Positions 1 to 8,654 of a DNA stretch of 64,000 nt are shown one piece after another (the stretch's first letter is position 1; the number at the start of each line of letters is the position of its first letter). Source of the stretch: Bradyrhizobium sp. in8p8 (GTDB lineage Bacteria > Pseudomonadota > Alphaproteobacteria > Rhizobiales > Xanthobacteraceae). The notes below the pieces were generated by a model. That model was given only the letters and a program-made list of their open reading frames with translations, was not told the DNA's origin and did not search any database. Location of the stretch: assembly GCF_000426845.1 (NCBI RefSeq), contig NZ_AUGD01000001.1, positions 706,001 to 770,000 of the forward strand, given 5' to 3'. The position numbers were made by a program, and so were the translations under genes.

Positions 1-201
1 CGCGACCGCAGCCCGCGCAACCGGAGCTCCCGGCGCGACCACCACCGCCGCAGTCGGCCGCACCACGCAGCCCTTGGGCACCCCAACGGTCTTGCAATAA
101 ACCACCGCCTGCGCCGGGCTCGTGCCCAGCGAGACCATCGCCGCGCCCGCCAGGGCCATGATCGTCAGCCCGGCGCTCAGCGCTCCAGCTCTCTTCGACA
201 T
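1..201 (-). CDS. small secreted protein, 3' end outside window
   Basis: The reading frame runs from an ATG at 201 off the left edge, so only the first 67 codons are visible. Residues 1 to about 32 form a signal peptide with a hydrophobic core (AGLTIMALAGAAMV) and a cleavage-like site after SPAQA. The mature part begins with a short cysteine motif (YCKTVGVPKGC) and then turns Ala/Val/Pro-rich. A good ribosome site, GGAG-AGCTGA, lies just ahead of the start. The family looks like the short periplasmic YCxTxGxPxGC proteins common in Bradyrhizobium; no function is known. The C-terminus cannot be judged. Confidence 0.75.
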   Translation of the reverse strand, partial: MSKRAGALSAGLTIMALAGAAMVSLGTSPAQAVVYCKTVGVPKGCVVRPTAAVVVAPGAPVARAAVA

Positions 202-435
202 TCAGCTCTCCTGCTCCCGTTCGGCGTCCCGGTGCAATCACCGGGTCTCGCAGCCGAGGTATAGCCTGAATGGCAAAAGACGGCGCGAGGATACATGCCA
301 TGAAGATGGGGGTGCCGCGGCCGGGAGGCCGAGCCGACGCCATGAACATGGCATGGACCCGCGCCGGAGCTTCGCGAGATGGTCCGGCCCGATTGATCCC
401 GGTCGGGACCAACGACGATTCCAAAGAGGTGCTTC

Positions 436-660
436 ATGAAGATTTCGGTTCTTGCCGCGCTGCTGCTCACTGCCACCGCCCTGCCCGCTGCTGCGCAATC
501 CGGTCCATCGGCCCAGGAGCAAATGGCCTGCCGCGGTGACGCCAGCAAATTCTGCGCCGAGCACATCGGCAAGCCGCCGCAGATGAACGCCTGCCTCCGC
601 GAGAACAAGTCGAAGCTCTCGGATTCCTGCCGCAAGGTCGTTGAAGCGCGCGGAGGCTAG
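436..660 (+). CDS. small secreted Cys-rich-repeat protein
   Basis: This is a 74-residue protein. Residues 1-20 are a clear signal peptide ending in LPAAAQ, so the mature protein of about 54 residues is periplasmic. It carries four cysteines (CRGDASKFC, NACL, DSC) in the spacing of the Cys-rich GLG1/FGFR-type repeat that occurs in short alphaproteobacterial exported proteins. AAAGAGGT sits 6 bases before the ATG. It stands alone, 150 bases from the convergent GFA gene. Its function is unknown; two disulphides are plausible from the even cysteine count. Confidence 0.8.
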   Translation: MKISVLAALLLTATALPAAAQSGPSAQEQMACRGDASKFCAEHIGKPPQMNACLRENKSKLSDSCRKVVEARGG

Positions 661-811
661 TCCTTCATCACACCGTTGGAGAAGGCGGCGAGGGCGGCGC
701 CCCGCCGCCCTCGCGAGAGCAAGCCCAGGCCCGAGCTTCGGCCTGGGCTACGGGATGGGCCCCGCAGACTGCTTGTTGGATCGGCGGTGAGGGCCACCTC
801 ATGCTCCGCCG

Positions 812-1234
812 CTATTCCTGCACCATCTCGCCGCTGCCGCCGAATTCGGCTGGGAAATCCTTCAGCTTCGGCAGGCCGTCGTGCATCGGCAGCACGGTCT
901 CGGAATAGTTGACGTGGACGCCGGGCGTGAATGCGAGCGTCGGGATGGTTGCGGCGAAGACGTCGACCAGACCGAGCGGCGGATGGTTGGTCATGAGATG
1001 GCCGCCGCACTTCCTGCAATATTTGCGTTGGCTGAGCGGCGTCTTGACGAAGGTCTCGACATTCTGAGCACCCTCGGTGATGCGCACCGCCTCCGGCTTC
1101 CAGAGGCTGAAGGCGTTGACCGGGCCGCCCGACCAGGAGCGGCAGGAACGGCAGTGGCAATAGCCCATCGCCTCCGGCGCGCCCGCGACTTCGACCGTGA
1201 CCGCGCCGCAGAAGCAGTTTCCGACATGTTTCAT
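812..1234 (-). CDS. GFA-domain protein (CENP-V/Gfa zinc fold)
   Basis: A 140-residue cytoplasmic protein of the GFA family, named for glutathione-dependent formaldehyde-activating enzyme although most members have no proven reaction. Zinc-ligand cysteines are visible as NCFCGAV near residue 7, YCHCRSCR near residue 28 and YCRKCGGH near residue 70, the standard family arrangement. The ATG at 1234 was chosen over longer in-frame versions because GGAGACGG lies just upstream and the family domain begins immediately (MKHVGNCFCG). The neighbouring mddA-like gene lies 73 bases upstream on the same strand, so co-transcription is possible but unproven. Confidence 0.85.
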   Translation of the reverse strand: MKHVGNCFCGAVTVEVAGAPEAMGYCHCRSCRSWSGGPVNAFSLWKPEAVRITEGAQNVETFVKTPLSQRKYCRKCGGHLMTNHPPLGLVDVFAATIPTLAFTPGVHVNYSETVLPMHDGLPKLKDFPAEFGGSGEMVQE

Positions 1235-1307
1235 CGGGCCGTCTCCGTCTCTCGAACGAAAGTTGTCGCGCGTCCTCCTTTCGGCGGACGCGCAGAACGA
1301 GGCGAGG

Positions 1308-2096
1308 CTATACTGACCGGCGCCACGGAATAAGCATGGAGACCCGCTGCCTGTACTGCCGGTACTCGTCACCGAAGAGAGCGACGAGATCATTCTCCTC
1401 CAGCGCGATGCCGACGAAAATGTAGAGCGTGGTCACGGCCGCGAACAGCAGATGCCCCGCGGTCATGGTCGGCGCCGCCCAGAACGCAACGATAAAGCCG
1501 AGATAGATCGGATGGCGGACGAACTTGTAGAGCAGCGGCGTCTTGAAACGCGGCGGTGCCGTCTCCTTGCCGACGAGTTGGTTGGTCACCTGATGCAAGC
1601 CGAACAGTTCAAAGTGGTTGATCATGAAGGTCGAGGTGAACACCAGCACCCAGCCGCCGAGGGACAGCGTGACCAGTGTCACGGCAAGATCCGGATCTTC
1701 GACGTTCCATACGACGGACGGCAGCGGGCGCCACTGCCAGAACAGGAGGAGCAGTGACAGGCTCGCGAACAGCACGTACGTGCTTCGCTCGACCGGCTTG
1801 GGGACGAACTGCGTCCACCAAGCCTTGAACTGCTGGCGCGCCATCAGGCTATGTTGAACCGCGAACAGCGACATCAGCAGCAGGTTGACGATGACCGCGC
1901 GAACGACAGGCGCTTCGGCTCCGCTGTCGATCGTCTTGGGCACCATCACCCCCATGACGAAGCCGATGGCGTAGAGAATGGTGACGAAAAACACGAGATA
2001 GGCCGCAATTCCGTACAGAAAGGCGAGGAACTTGAAAATGCGAGAGCCCGCAACATCCGGGCCGATGGAATGAACCTGGTGATCAATTTGGGTCAT
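1308..2096 (-). CDS. mddA: MddA-like methanethiol S-methyltransferase
   Basis: A 262-residue polytopic membrane protein with about five to six hydrophobic segments (residues 22-50, 66-84, 106-122, 138-158, 196-232). The C-terminal signature RHPIYLG (194-200), EEND (233-236) and GDEYRQY (242-248) is that of the isoprenylcysteine/phospholipid methyltransferase fold, in which these residues bind S-adenosylmethionine. The central block HSLMARQQFKAWW and FVPKPVERSTYVL matches my memory of MddA, which methylates methanethiol to dimethyl sulfide and is known in bradyrhizobia. NnrU-like proteins are the main alternative. It is transcribed away from the TPR regulator at 2230, sharing a 133-base promoter region, which suggests that regulator as a candidate controller. 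Confidence 0.75.
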   Translation of the reverse strand: MTQIDHQVHSIGPDVAGSRIFKFLAFLYGIAAYLVFFVTILYAIGFVMGVMVPKTIDSGAEAPVVRAVIVNLLLMSLFAVQHSLMARQQFKAWWTQFVPKPVERSTYVLFASLSLLLLFWQWRPLPSVVWNVEDPDLAVTLVTLSLGGWVLVFTSTFMINHFELFGLHQVTNQLVGKETAPPRFKTPLLYKFVRHPIYLGFIVAFWAAPTMTAGHLLFAAVTTLYIFVGIALEENDLVALFGDEYRQYRQRVSMLIPWRRSV

Positions 2097-2192
2097 GAAA
2101 CGCTCCGTTGTGCCGAGACATCGACACGATTTGGTCTTCGCACCATGCCCGATCGTCCGTCCCCAGACTTTCGCAGACGGTTTATTTTCGCC

Positions 2193-2224
2193 TGAGACGA
2201 CTTTGATTTTTGCTTGAGACGACT
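2193..2224 (+). promoter_or_regulatory. direct repeat TGAGACGACT, possible operator
   Basis: The 10-base sequence TGAGACGACT occurs at 2193-2202 and again at 2215-2224, 22 bases apart, which is about two helical turns and so the same DNA face. The second copy ends 5 bases before the GTG start of the winged-helix regulator, in the gap shared with the divergent mddA-like gene. Winged-helix CadC/OmpR-type proteins commonly bind tandem direct repeats. That this regulator binds here is inference. Confidence 0.4.
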
Positions 2225-2229
2225 GAAAC

Positions 2230-3777
2230 GTGCGATTTCACTTTGAAAACAACGTTCTTGACGGCGATCTGCGGGAGCTCACCCGCGATGGAGCAGCCGT
2301 GCCGCTGCAGCCGCAGGTGTTCGATCTGCTGCTCTACCTCATCACGGAGCGCGACCGCGTCGTCAGCAAGGATGACCTAATTGGTCGGATCTGGAGCGAC
2401 CGCATCGTCTCGGATTCGGCGCTGAATAGCCGGATCAACGCAGCGCGAAAGGCGCTGGGCGACGACGGCTCGACCCAGCGGCTGATCAAGACCATTGCGC
2501 GCAAGGGCTTCCGGTTCGTCGGCGAAGTCCGGGAAGAAGCGGCGGCGTCCTGTGCGCAGGCGGAAGCCGAGGGAACGCCCCCGCGCGTGGTCGACCGCCC
2601 GGCCGTCGCGGTACTCGCCTTCGAGAACCTGAGCGGCGATCCCGCGCAGGACTATTTCGGTGACGGGATCAGCGAGGACATCCTCACCGCGCTGTCGAAA
2701 CAGCGCTGGTTCACGGTGATCGCCCGGAACTCGTCCTTCACCTACAAGGGGCGCGCGGTCGACATCAGGCAGATCGCCGAGGAACTCGGCGTCCGCTACG
2801 TCGTCGAAGGCAGCGTACGCAAGGCGGACAATCGGGTGCGCATCACAGCGCAACTCAACGACGCCGTATCGGGACGCCATCTCTGGGCCGAGCGCTACGA
2901 CCGCGAGCTCGTCGATGTATTCGCCGTGCAGGACGAGATCACCAATGCGATCGCCGCGGCCATCGAGCCGCAGATCCACGCGGCGGAGAATGTTCGGAGC
3001 CGTCGCAAGCCGCCTTTGAGTTTGGACGCCTGGGACCTCTTGATGCGCGCATTGTCGCATTACTGGCGCGTGACCCGGCAAGATCACGACGCCGCACGGG
3101 CACTGCTCGAGCGCGCGCTGACGATCGATCCGAACTATGGCCAGGCGCTGTCGCTGCTCGCCGTTAACGACATGTTCGGCGTGCATCTCGGCTGGGTTGA
3201 GCTGGCCGTGGTCGCCCCGGCCGCGGAAGCTGCCGCGCTCGCGGCGCTGCGCTGCGATCATGAGGATTCCTGGGCGCATGCCGCGCTCGGCAGCGTCTGC
3301 TTCTCGACCCGCAGGCTTGCGGATGCGCTGTCGGAGTTCGAGCAGGCGCTGGCGCTCAATCCGAACTTCTCGCTGGCGGAGGGCTACTACGCGCTGGCGC
3401 TGTGCTATGCTGGACGACCGAAGGATTCGTTCGAGGCCGCGCAACGGGCGATCCGGCTGTCGCCGCGCGATCCGTCCTTGGCGGTCTATCACGGCATCGC
3501 CGCCTATGCGCGTTTCACCGAACGTCGCTATGAGGAGGCCATCGCGCTGGCCCGCGAGGCGATCCGCCACCGCGGCGATCTCACCGGCGCCTACCGCGTG
3601 CTCGCTGTCTGCGCGGGAATGACGAGTGACGGAGCGCTTGCGGAGATGGCACTGGGCGAGCTCCGCCGTACTCAGCCCGGTATCTCGCTGCACTGGATCT
3701 CTACACAGCTGCCGTGGGCCAACGACGCGGATCGCGAGCACTATCTGGAGGGATTTCGCCGGGCCGGATTGCGGTGA
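2230..3777 (+). CDS. winged-helix regulator with TolB-like and TPR domains
   Basis: A 515-residue protein. Residues 1-100 form an OmpR/CadC-type winged helix (motif ALNSRINAARKALGD, then the C-terminal hairpin RLIKTIARKGFRFVGEV). Residues 120-235 are a TolB/adenylate-cyclase-associated domain (FGDGISEDILTALSK, YVVEGSVRK, LWAERYDR). The rest is tetratricopeptide repeats (for example around ALNPNFSLAEGYYALALCY). No transmembrane segment is evident, so unlike CadC it is probably cytosolic. An in-frame TGA at 2224-2226 fixes the start at the GTG at 2230 or later. Such proteins are usually transcription regulators of unknown ligand; the divergent mddA-like gene is the obvious candidate target. Confidence 0.8.
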   Translation: MRFHFENNVLDGDLRELTRDGAAVPLQPQVFDLLLYLITERDRVVSKDDLIGRIWSDRIVSDSALNSRINAARKALGDDGSTQRLIKTIARKGFRFVGEVREEAAASCAQAEAEGTPPRVVDRPAVAVLAFENLSGDPAQDYFGDGISEDILTALSKQRWFTVIARNSSFTYKGRAVDIRQIAEELGVRYVVEGSVRKADNRVRITAQLNDAVSGRHLWAERYDRELVDVFAVQDEITNAIAAAIEPQIHAAENVRSRRKPPLSLDAWDLLMRALSHYWRVTRQDHDAARALLERALTIDPNYGQALSLLAVNDMFGVHLGWVELAVVAPAAEAAALAALRCDHEDSWAHAALGSVCFSTRRLADALSEFEQALALNPNFSLAEGYYALALCYAGRPKDSFEAAQRAIRLSPRDPSLAVYHGIAAYARFTERRYEEAIALAREAIRHRGDLTGAYRVLAVCAGMTSDGALAEMALGELRRTQPGISLHWISTQLPWANDADREHYLEGFRRAGLR

Positions 3778-3814
3778 GCGCCGCAGTGCTCTTACCTCCC
3801 CCGGAGGACCGGCG

Positions 3815-4300
3815 CTATGTACGCTTCCGGCGCAAATGGACAATAACGTCGAGCCGCGCGATCTCGTGGCCGGGAAGCGCCTCGGGCAGCTTGGTGAAGG
3901 CGAGGCCGTCGGCAACGTCGACCAGCACATCCTCGCCTTCGAGATAGAAGTGCGGATGGACGGACGTGTCGGTGTCGAAGAACGACTTGAGACCGTCGGC
4001 CGCGATGCGGCGGAGCAGGCCGGCTTCGGTAAACTGGTTCAGCGTGTTATAGACAGTGGCGAGCGACAGGTACGTATTCGCCGCCATCGCCTCCTCGTAG
4101 AGACTCTCGGCCGTGACGTGGCGATGGCCGCCCAGGAACAGCAACTGGCCGAGCGCCAGGCGCTGGCGCGTCGGGCGCAGACCGGCATTGCCCAGCAATT
4201 GCAGGCAGTGTTGCAGGCCCGCCTTTGCCGTCACATCGAGGCCAGCGATATCAGGTCCGTGATCGTCATCGGCTGGGATAGTCGTGGCCTGAATGTCCAT
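3815..4300 (-). CDS. irr: Irr-like Fur-family iron/heme regulator
   Basis: A 161-residue Fur-superfamily protein. The winged helix (GLRPTRQRLALGQLLF, 40-55; YLSLATVYNTLNQFTEAGLL, 77-96) and dimerisation half (FFDTDTSVHPHFYLEGED) match Irr, the rhizobial regulator that represses or activates iron and heme genes under iron limitation. The N-terminal heme regulatory motif of the well-studied Bradyrhizobium Irr (a Gly-Cys-Pro-Trp-His-Asp block) is absent; only His31-Cys32 is nearby. The second heme site, three histidines in the classical protein, is reduced to His-Pro-His at 115-117. It therefore looks like the second Irr paralogue rather than the canonical one. It converges on the TPR regulator gene. 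Confidence 0.8.
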   Translation of the reverse strand: MDIQATTIPADDDHGPDIAGLDVTAKAGLQHCLQLLGNAGLRPTRQRLALGQLLFLGGHRHVTAESLYEEAMAANTYLSLATVYNTLNQFTEAGLLRRIAADGLKSFFDTDTSVHPHFYLEGEDVLVDVADGLAFTKLPEALPGHEIARLDVIVHLRRKRT

Positions 4301-4479
4301 CGATCGTCTCGCGGCTCAAGGAAGGGCGCGCGCAGCAGCGCGCACCAGTTGCCATTCGATCGCAAAAGCAGTGGCTGGGCTTTGATCCGGATCAAATCGG
4401 GAGGGGAGCCGTCTCTGACCTAGCGCAAGGCGATCCGTCCCATTCCCGGCCAGAAGGGTCCGATATCAATGAGGCTCAC

Positions 4480-4791
4480 ATGTCCAAGCCGATTCCCGAC
4501 AAGGCAGAGATCGCGCTCGAATACCCTGACAAGTTCTATGTCGGCACCTTCGAGCATTCGTCCCGCTTCGAGGCACGGCTCGACGGCAGCGGCGTCACAG
4601 TGGTGCTTCAGCATCCGGGCGCGACGGACGAACGCAAATCGGTGCATCTCCACATCAATTTCGGCCTGCTCGCCGGCATCCTGCGTGACCTCGCAGGCAG
4701 CGTCGCTGGCATACCCAAGGACGACATCGCGCACCGCGAGCAGCTGGCCGAGGCGCTCGATGAGCTGCGGCGGGCGCTCGGCACCAATTAG
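4480..4791 (+). CDS. conserved hypothetical protein, 103 aa
   Basis: A soluble, charged protein without signal peptide or membrane segment. The first half looks like a small beta-rich domain (KFYVGTFEHSSRFEARLDGSGVTVVLQHPG), and the last 25 residues are a charged helix (HREQLAEALDELRRALG). I do not recognise a named family. The start is the ATG at 4480. It lies divergent from the Irr-like gene with about 180 bases between, so control by that regulator is possible, but no classical Irr box is visible. A weak stem (GCGACC/GGTCGC, 4791-4811) follows the stop without a T-run. Confidence 0.6.
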   Translation: MSKPIPDKAEIALEYPDKFYVGTFEHSSRFEARLDGSGVTVVLQHPGATDERKSVHLHINFGLLAGILRDLAGSVAGIPKDDIAHREQLAEALDELRRALGTN

Positions 4792-5092
4792 CGACCTGAT
4801 GCTTTTGGTCGCAGGCGCAGGCTTGTGCACCGCCTCGCCTTGCTCTCAACGCGACTGAACCTGTCCGATCGCTCGAAATGGGCCGATCCGACGTGGCCGA
4901 GTGCGCACGGGTAAACAGGACGCGCTGTACATTTTTTGTGCTGATGCTGTCGAGACTTTCATCTTGCGGCGCCGAACGAGACTGTGGGAGCCTCAATCCC
5001 GGATGGGGACTGGGATGGGCCGGCCGTAGCTTTCGCGCGCGAGAACGCCTGCGGGAGCGTTCGAGGTTGGCCTCGCTTGAGAAAGATACGAC
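4792..5092. other. 301-base gap upstream of the ABC importer
   Basis: No gene is supported here. It begins with a weak hairpin and ends with the leader of the substrate-binding-protein gene, which must contain the importer promoter. No recognised operator or riboswitch was found by eye. Confidence 0.4.
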
Positions 5093-6643
5093 ATGCCGAA
5101 AAGAGTGTTGCTTGGTCTTCTCCTGGCTTGCGGCCTCACGGCCCCGACACTGGCGCAGGAGCCCAAAGCGGGGGGCGTCATCAATGCCGTGATCCAGCCC
5201 GAACCGCCTGGCCTGATGCTTGCGATGATCCAGAACGGTCCGACCCAGATGGTGTCGGGCAACATTTTCGAGGGGCTGCTGCGCTACAGTCCCAAGCTCG
5301 AGCCGCAGCCGGAGCTCGCGGAAAGCTGGAGCGTCAGCGAGGACGCCAAGACCTACACCTTCAAGCTCAAGAAGGGCGTGACCTGGCATGACGGCAAGCC
5401 CTTCACCGCCGCCGACGTATTGTTTTCGATGGAGATGCTGAAGCAGACGCATGCGCGGGCCCGCACCAACCTCGCGCAGGTCGACAGGGTCGAGGCGCCT
5501 GATGACTACACCGTCGTGTTCACGCTGAAGCAGCCGTTCGGCCCCTTCCTCGGCATCTTCGAGGTCGGCTCGATGCCGATCGTGCCCAAGCATCTCTATG
5601 AGGGCACCGACTTCAAGACCAACGCATACAACAATGCGCCCGTCGGCACCGGTCCGTTCATGTTCAAGGAGTGGCAGAAGGGCTCGTTCATACGCCTCGT
5701 CAAGAACCCGAACTACCACGAGAAGGGCAAACCCTATCTCGACGAGATCTATTGGCAGATCATTCCCGACGCCGCGGCGCGCTCGGTGGCGTTCGAAACG
5801 GGCAAGGTGGACGTGCTGCCCGGCGGGTCGGTCGAGAATTTCGACGTGCCGCGGCTGTCCAAGCTGAAGGACACCTGCGTCACCGGGGCCGGCTGGGAAT
5901 TCTTCTCGCCGTTGGCCTGGCTGTGGCTGAACAACCGCCAGGGTCCGCTCGCGGACAAGCGGGTCCGCCAGGCGATCATGTACGCGATCGACCGCGACTT
6001 CGCCAAGGACGTGATCTGGAACGGGCTCGGCAAGGTCGCGACCGGCCCGTCCGCCTCGACCATCAAGTACTACACCGACGACGTGAAGAAGTATCCCTAC
6101 GATCCAGCCAAGGCCAAGGCGCTGCTGAAGGAAGCCGGCTACAAGGGCGAGAAGATCCGCCTCATGCCGCTCGCCTATGGCGAAACCTGGCAGCGCTGGG
6201 GTGAAGCGGTGAAGCAGAACCTCCAGGACGTCGGCATGAACATCGAGACGATCGCCACCGACGTTGCGGGCGGCAACCAGAAGATCGGCGACTGGGATTA
6301 CGACATCGCCTTCACCTATCTCTACCAGTACGGCGATCCCGCGCTCGGCGTTGGCCGCAACTACATTTCCAGCAACATCGCCAAGGGCCAGGTCTTCAAT
6401 AATGTCGAGGGCTACTCCAACCCGGAGATCGACAAGCTGTTCGCCGAGGGCGCCGTCGCCACCCCGGATTCGAAGCGCAAGGAGATCTACGAGAAGGCGC
6501 AGAAGATCCTGGTCGAGGACGTGCCGGTGGCCTGGATGCTCGAGCTGCAATTCCCCACGATTACGCGGTGCAAGGTCAAGAACCTGATCACCACGGGAAT
6601 TGGAGTCAATGACGGCTTCAAGGACGCATGGCTCGACAAGTGA
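5093..6643 (+). CDS. peptide/opine ABC importer, substrate-binding protein
   Basis: A 516-residue periplasmic solute-binding protein of the SBP_bac_5 (DppA/OppA) family. Residues 1-21 are a Sec signal peptide (LLGLLLACGLTAPTLAQ) without a lipobox cysteine. Hallmarks include the N-terminal lobe sequence IFEGLLRYSPKLEPQPELAESW, LKKGVTWHDGKPFTAADVLFS and the later lobe motif VRQAIMYAIDRD. It presumably delivers short peptides or a related amide-linked solute to the permeases at 6847 and 7815. The 203-base gap to the first permease holds a repeat element, so the binding protein may be expressed at a higher level than the membrane components. The substrate cannot be fixed from sequence. Confidence 0.93.
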   Translation: MPKRVLLGLLLACGLTAPTLAQEPKAGGVINAVIQPEPPGLMLAMIQNGPTQMVSGNIFEGLLRYSPKLEPQPELAESWSVSEDAKTYTFKLKKGVTWHDGKPFTAADVLFSMEMLKQTHARARTNLAQVDRVEAPDDYTVVFTLKQPFGPFLGIFEVGSMPIVPKHLYEGTDFKTNAYNNAPVGTGPFMFKEWQKGSFIRLVKNPNYHEKGKPYLDEIYWQIIPDAAARSVAFETGKVDVLPGGSVENFDVPRLSKLKDTCVTGAGWEFFSPLAWLWLNNRQGPLADKRVRQAIMYAIDRDFAKDVIWNGLGKVATGPSASTIKYYTDDVKKYPYDPAKAKALLKEAGYKGEKIRLMPLAYGETWQRWGEAVKQNLQDVGMNIETIATDVAGGNQKIGDWDYDIAFTYLYQYGDPALGVGRNYISSNIAKGQVFNNVEGYSNPEIDKLFAEGAVATPDSKRKEIYEKAQKILVEDVPVAWMLELQFPTITRCKVKNLITTGIGVNDGFKDAWLDK

Positions 6644-6653
6644 GGGCGGTGCC

Positions 6654-6800
6654 CACCTCTCCCGCAAGGAGAGGCGTCGGCCGCTATCGGCGGCCGTTCT
6701 CATCGCCAGATGCGATACGGGCGAGGGTTTACGCTCTCTCGTGGAACCTGATCCCCCTCAACCGCGCCTTCGGCGCGACCTCTCCCCGTTGGGGAGAGGT
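6654..6800. repeat. intergenic repeat with CCTCTCC palindromic ends
   Basis: Both ends are palindromes: 6656-6674 (CCTCTCCCGCAAGGAGAGG) and 6778-6800 (ACCTCTCCCC-GTT-GGGGAGAGGT, ten perfect pairs). Between them is a GC-rich stretch without a gene. It resembles short mobile repeats I know from Bradyrhizobium gaps. It separates the binding-protein gene from the permease genes and could also act as an RNA-processing or attenuating structure. Confidence 0.6.
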
Positions 6801-6846
6801 ATGGCGTGCGGCACGGCCGCCTCAACCGACTAGCTTGCGAACCTAA

Positions 6847-7818
6847 ATGCTTACCTTCGTTGCTCAGCGTGTCGTCAAGGGCGTGATCGTCCTGCTCGCG
6901 ATCGTCGTTCTCAATTTTTTCCTGATCCGGCTGGCGCCCGGCGATCCCGCGGTCGTGATGGCGGGCGAGGCCGGCGCCAGCGATCAGGTCTTCGTCAAAC
7001 AGCTCAGGGAGAAGTTCGGCCTCGACAAGCCGCTGCCCGAGCAGCTCTTCATCTACGTCAAGGGCGTCGTGTCCCTGGACCTCGGCTTCTCCTTCCGCCA
7101 GCAGGCACCGGTTGCAAAGCTGATCGGCGAACGGCTGCCCGCGACGCTGCTGCTGACGCTGACCGCATTCGCGATTTCGCTCATGCTCGGCATCCTGTTC
7201 GGCACTTTCGCCGCACGCTTTGCCGGGACCTTCCTCGACACGGCCATCACCGTGTTCGCCCTGATCTTCTACGCCATGCCGATCTTCTGGGTGGCGCTGA
7301 TGGGCATCCTGTTGTTCTCGGTCACGTTCGATTGGCTGCCGAGCTTCGGCTACGACACGGTCGGCGGGAATTATACGGGTCTTGCCCATGTGGTCGACGT
7401 CGCAAGACACCTGGTCATGCCGGGCATGACGCTGGGCCTGTTCTTCATGGCGACCTACACCCGCATGACGCGCGCCTCGATGCTGGAGGTGAAACGCCTC
7501 GACTTCGTCAAGACGGCGCGTGCCAAGGGTCTCGCCGACTCCGTGATCCAGCGCCGCCACGTGCTGCGGAACGCGCTGCTTCCCGTCGTGACGCTCGCCG
7601 GCGTGCATTCCGGCACGCTGATCGGAGGCGCGGTTATCACCGAGACCGTATTCGCCTGGCCGGGCATCGGGCGGCTGATGTACGACGCCCTGCTGCAGCG
7701 CGACTACAACCTGCTGCTCGGAGTCTTCGTGATCTGCTCCGCCATGGTCCTGATCTTCAACCTCATCACCGACCTGGTCTATCGACTGGTCGATCCACGC
7801 ATCGAATTCGCCTCATGA
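6847..7818 (+). CDS. ABC importer permease, DppB type
   Basis: A 323-residue inner-membrane permease of the DppB/OppB family. It has an N-terminal membrane helix (VVKGVIVLLAIVVLNFFLIRL), the family-typical RLAPGDPAVVMAGE stretch just after it, and five further helices. The EAA coupling loop is seen as FVKTARAKGLADSVIQ followed by RHVLRNALLPVV, where the permease docks onto the ATPase. It overlaps the next permease gene by 4 bases (ATGA at 7815-7818), so the two are translationally coupled. It forms a heterodimeric pore with that protein. Confidence 0.93.
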   Translation: MLTFVAQRVVKGVIVLLAIVVLNFFLIRLAPGDPAVVMAGEAGASDQVFVKQLREKFGLDKPLPEQLFIYVKGVVSLDLGFSFRQQAPVAKLIGERLPATLLLTLTAFAISLMLGILFGTFAARFAGTFLDTAITVFALIFYAMPIFWVALMGILLFSVTFDWLPSFGYDTVGGNYTGLAHVVDVARHLVMPGMTLGLFFMATYTRMTRASMLEVKRLDFVKTARAKGLADSVIQRRHVLRNALLPVVTLAGVHSGTLIGGAVITETVFAWPGIGRLMYDALLQRDYNLLLGVFVICSAMVLIFNLITDLVYRLVDPRIEFAS

Positions 7819-8654
7819 AACAGTTCTGGAAATCGATACTGAAGAGTCCGAGTGGCGTCATCGGGCTCGTCATCCTGCTGTTGGCGATCTCGGTCGCGGT
7901 GTTCGGGCCGATGTTGTTCCCGAACTCGCCCTGGCGCATGGTGCAGCGGCCCTTCCTGCCGCCGTTCACGCTCTCGACGGTGCCGCTCGGCACCGACGCG
8001 CTCGGCCGTGACGTGTTCGCGGGCATGATCTTCGGCGCACGGGTATCGCTGCTGGTCGGGCTCGTCTCGACGCTGGTCGCACTGGTCGTCGGCGTGCCGA
8101 TCGGCGCCATGGCCGGCTATTTCGGCGGCAAGGTCGATGACGCCTTGATGCGCTTCACCGAATTCTTCCAGACCATTCCGAGCTTCGCGCTCGCGATCGT
8201 GCTCGTCGCGATCCTGCAGCCCTCGATCTACTCGATCGTTGCCTCGATCGCCCTGGTGAGCTGGCCGCCGGTCGCCCGGCTCGTCAGGGGCGAGGTGCTG
8301 TCGCTGCGCACCCGCGAATATGTCCAGGCCGCTGTGGTGACCGGCCAGAGCAACAGCTGGATCATCCTCCGCGAAATCCTGCCGAACGCGTTGTCGCCCG
8401 TGATCGTGCTGGCTTCGCTGATGGTGGCGACCGCGATCCTCCTGGAATCCTCCCTGTCGTTCCTCGGCCTCGGCGATCCCAACTTGATTTCCTGGGGTTA
8501 CATGGTCGGCGCCGGCCGCACCGTGATCCGTCAGGCCTGGTGGATCACGGTGTTTCCCGGCGTCGCCATCCTGATCTCGGTGCTCGGGCTCAATCTGATC
8601 GGTGAAGGCCTCAACGATGCGCTGAATCCCCGCCTGTCCCGGGAGGGCCGCTGA
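7815..8654 (+). CDS. ABC importer permease, DppC type
   Basis: A 279-residue inner-membrane permease of the DppC/OppC family. The ATG at 7815 lies inside the stop of the preceding gene; longer in-frame extensions were rejected because they run through that permease. Visible features are the N-terminal helix (GVIGLVILLLAISVAVFGPML), the PLGTDALGRDVFAGMIFGAR block typical of DppC, and the EAA loop region (REYVQAAVVTGQSNSWIILRE followed by LPNALSP). Its stop TGA shares one base with the ATG of the ATPase gene, again indicating coupled translation of the complex. Confidence 0.93.
   Translation: MKQFWKSILKSPSGVIGLVILLLAISVAVFGPMLFPNSPWRMVQRPFLPPFTLSTVPLGTDALGRDVFAGMIFGARVSLLVGLVSTLVALVVGVPIGAMAGYFGGKVDDALMRFTEFFQTIPSFALAIVLVAILQPSIYSIVASIALVSWPPVARLVRGEVLSLRTREYVQAAVVTGQSNSWIILREILPNALSPVIVLASLMVATAILLESSLSFLGLGDPNLISWGYMVGAGRTVIRQAWWITVFPGVAILISVLGLNLIGEGLNDALNPRLSREGR

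Noticed and set aside
2783..2807. GGAAC-N16-CGTC inside the TPR regulator gene as an EcfG promoter
   Set aside because: One mismatch, inside coding sequence, and no gene starts downstream in that direction.
4301..4479. Irr box (ICE motif) between the Irr-like gene and the 103-aa gene
   Set aside because: No TTTAGAA...TTCTAAA-like inverted repeat could be found by eye.
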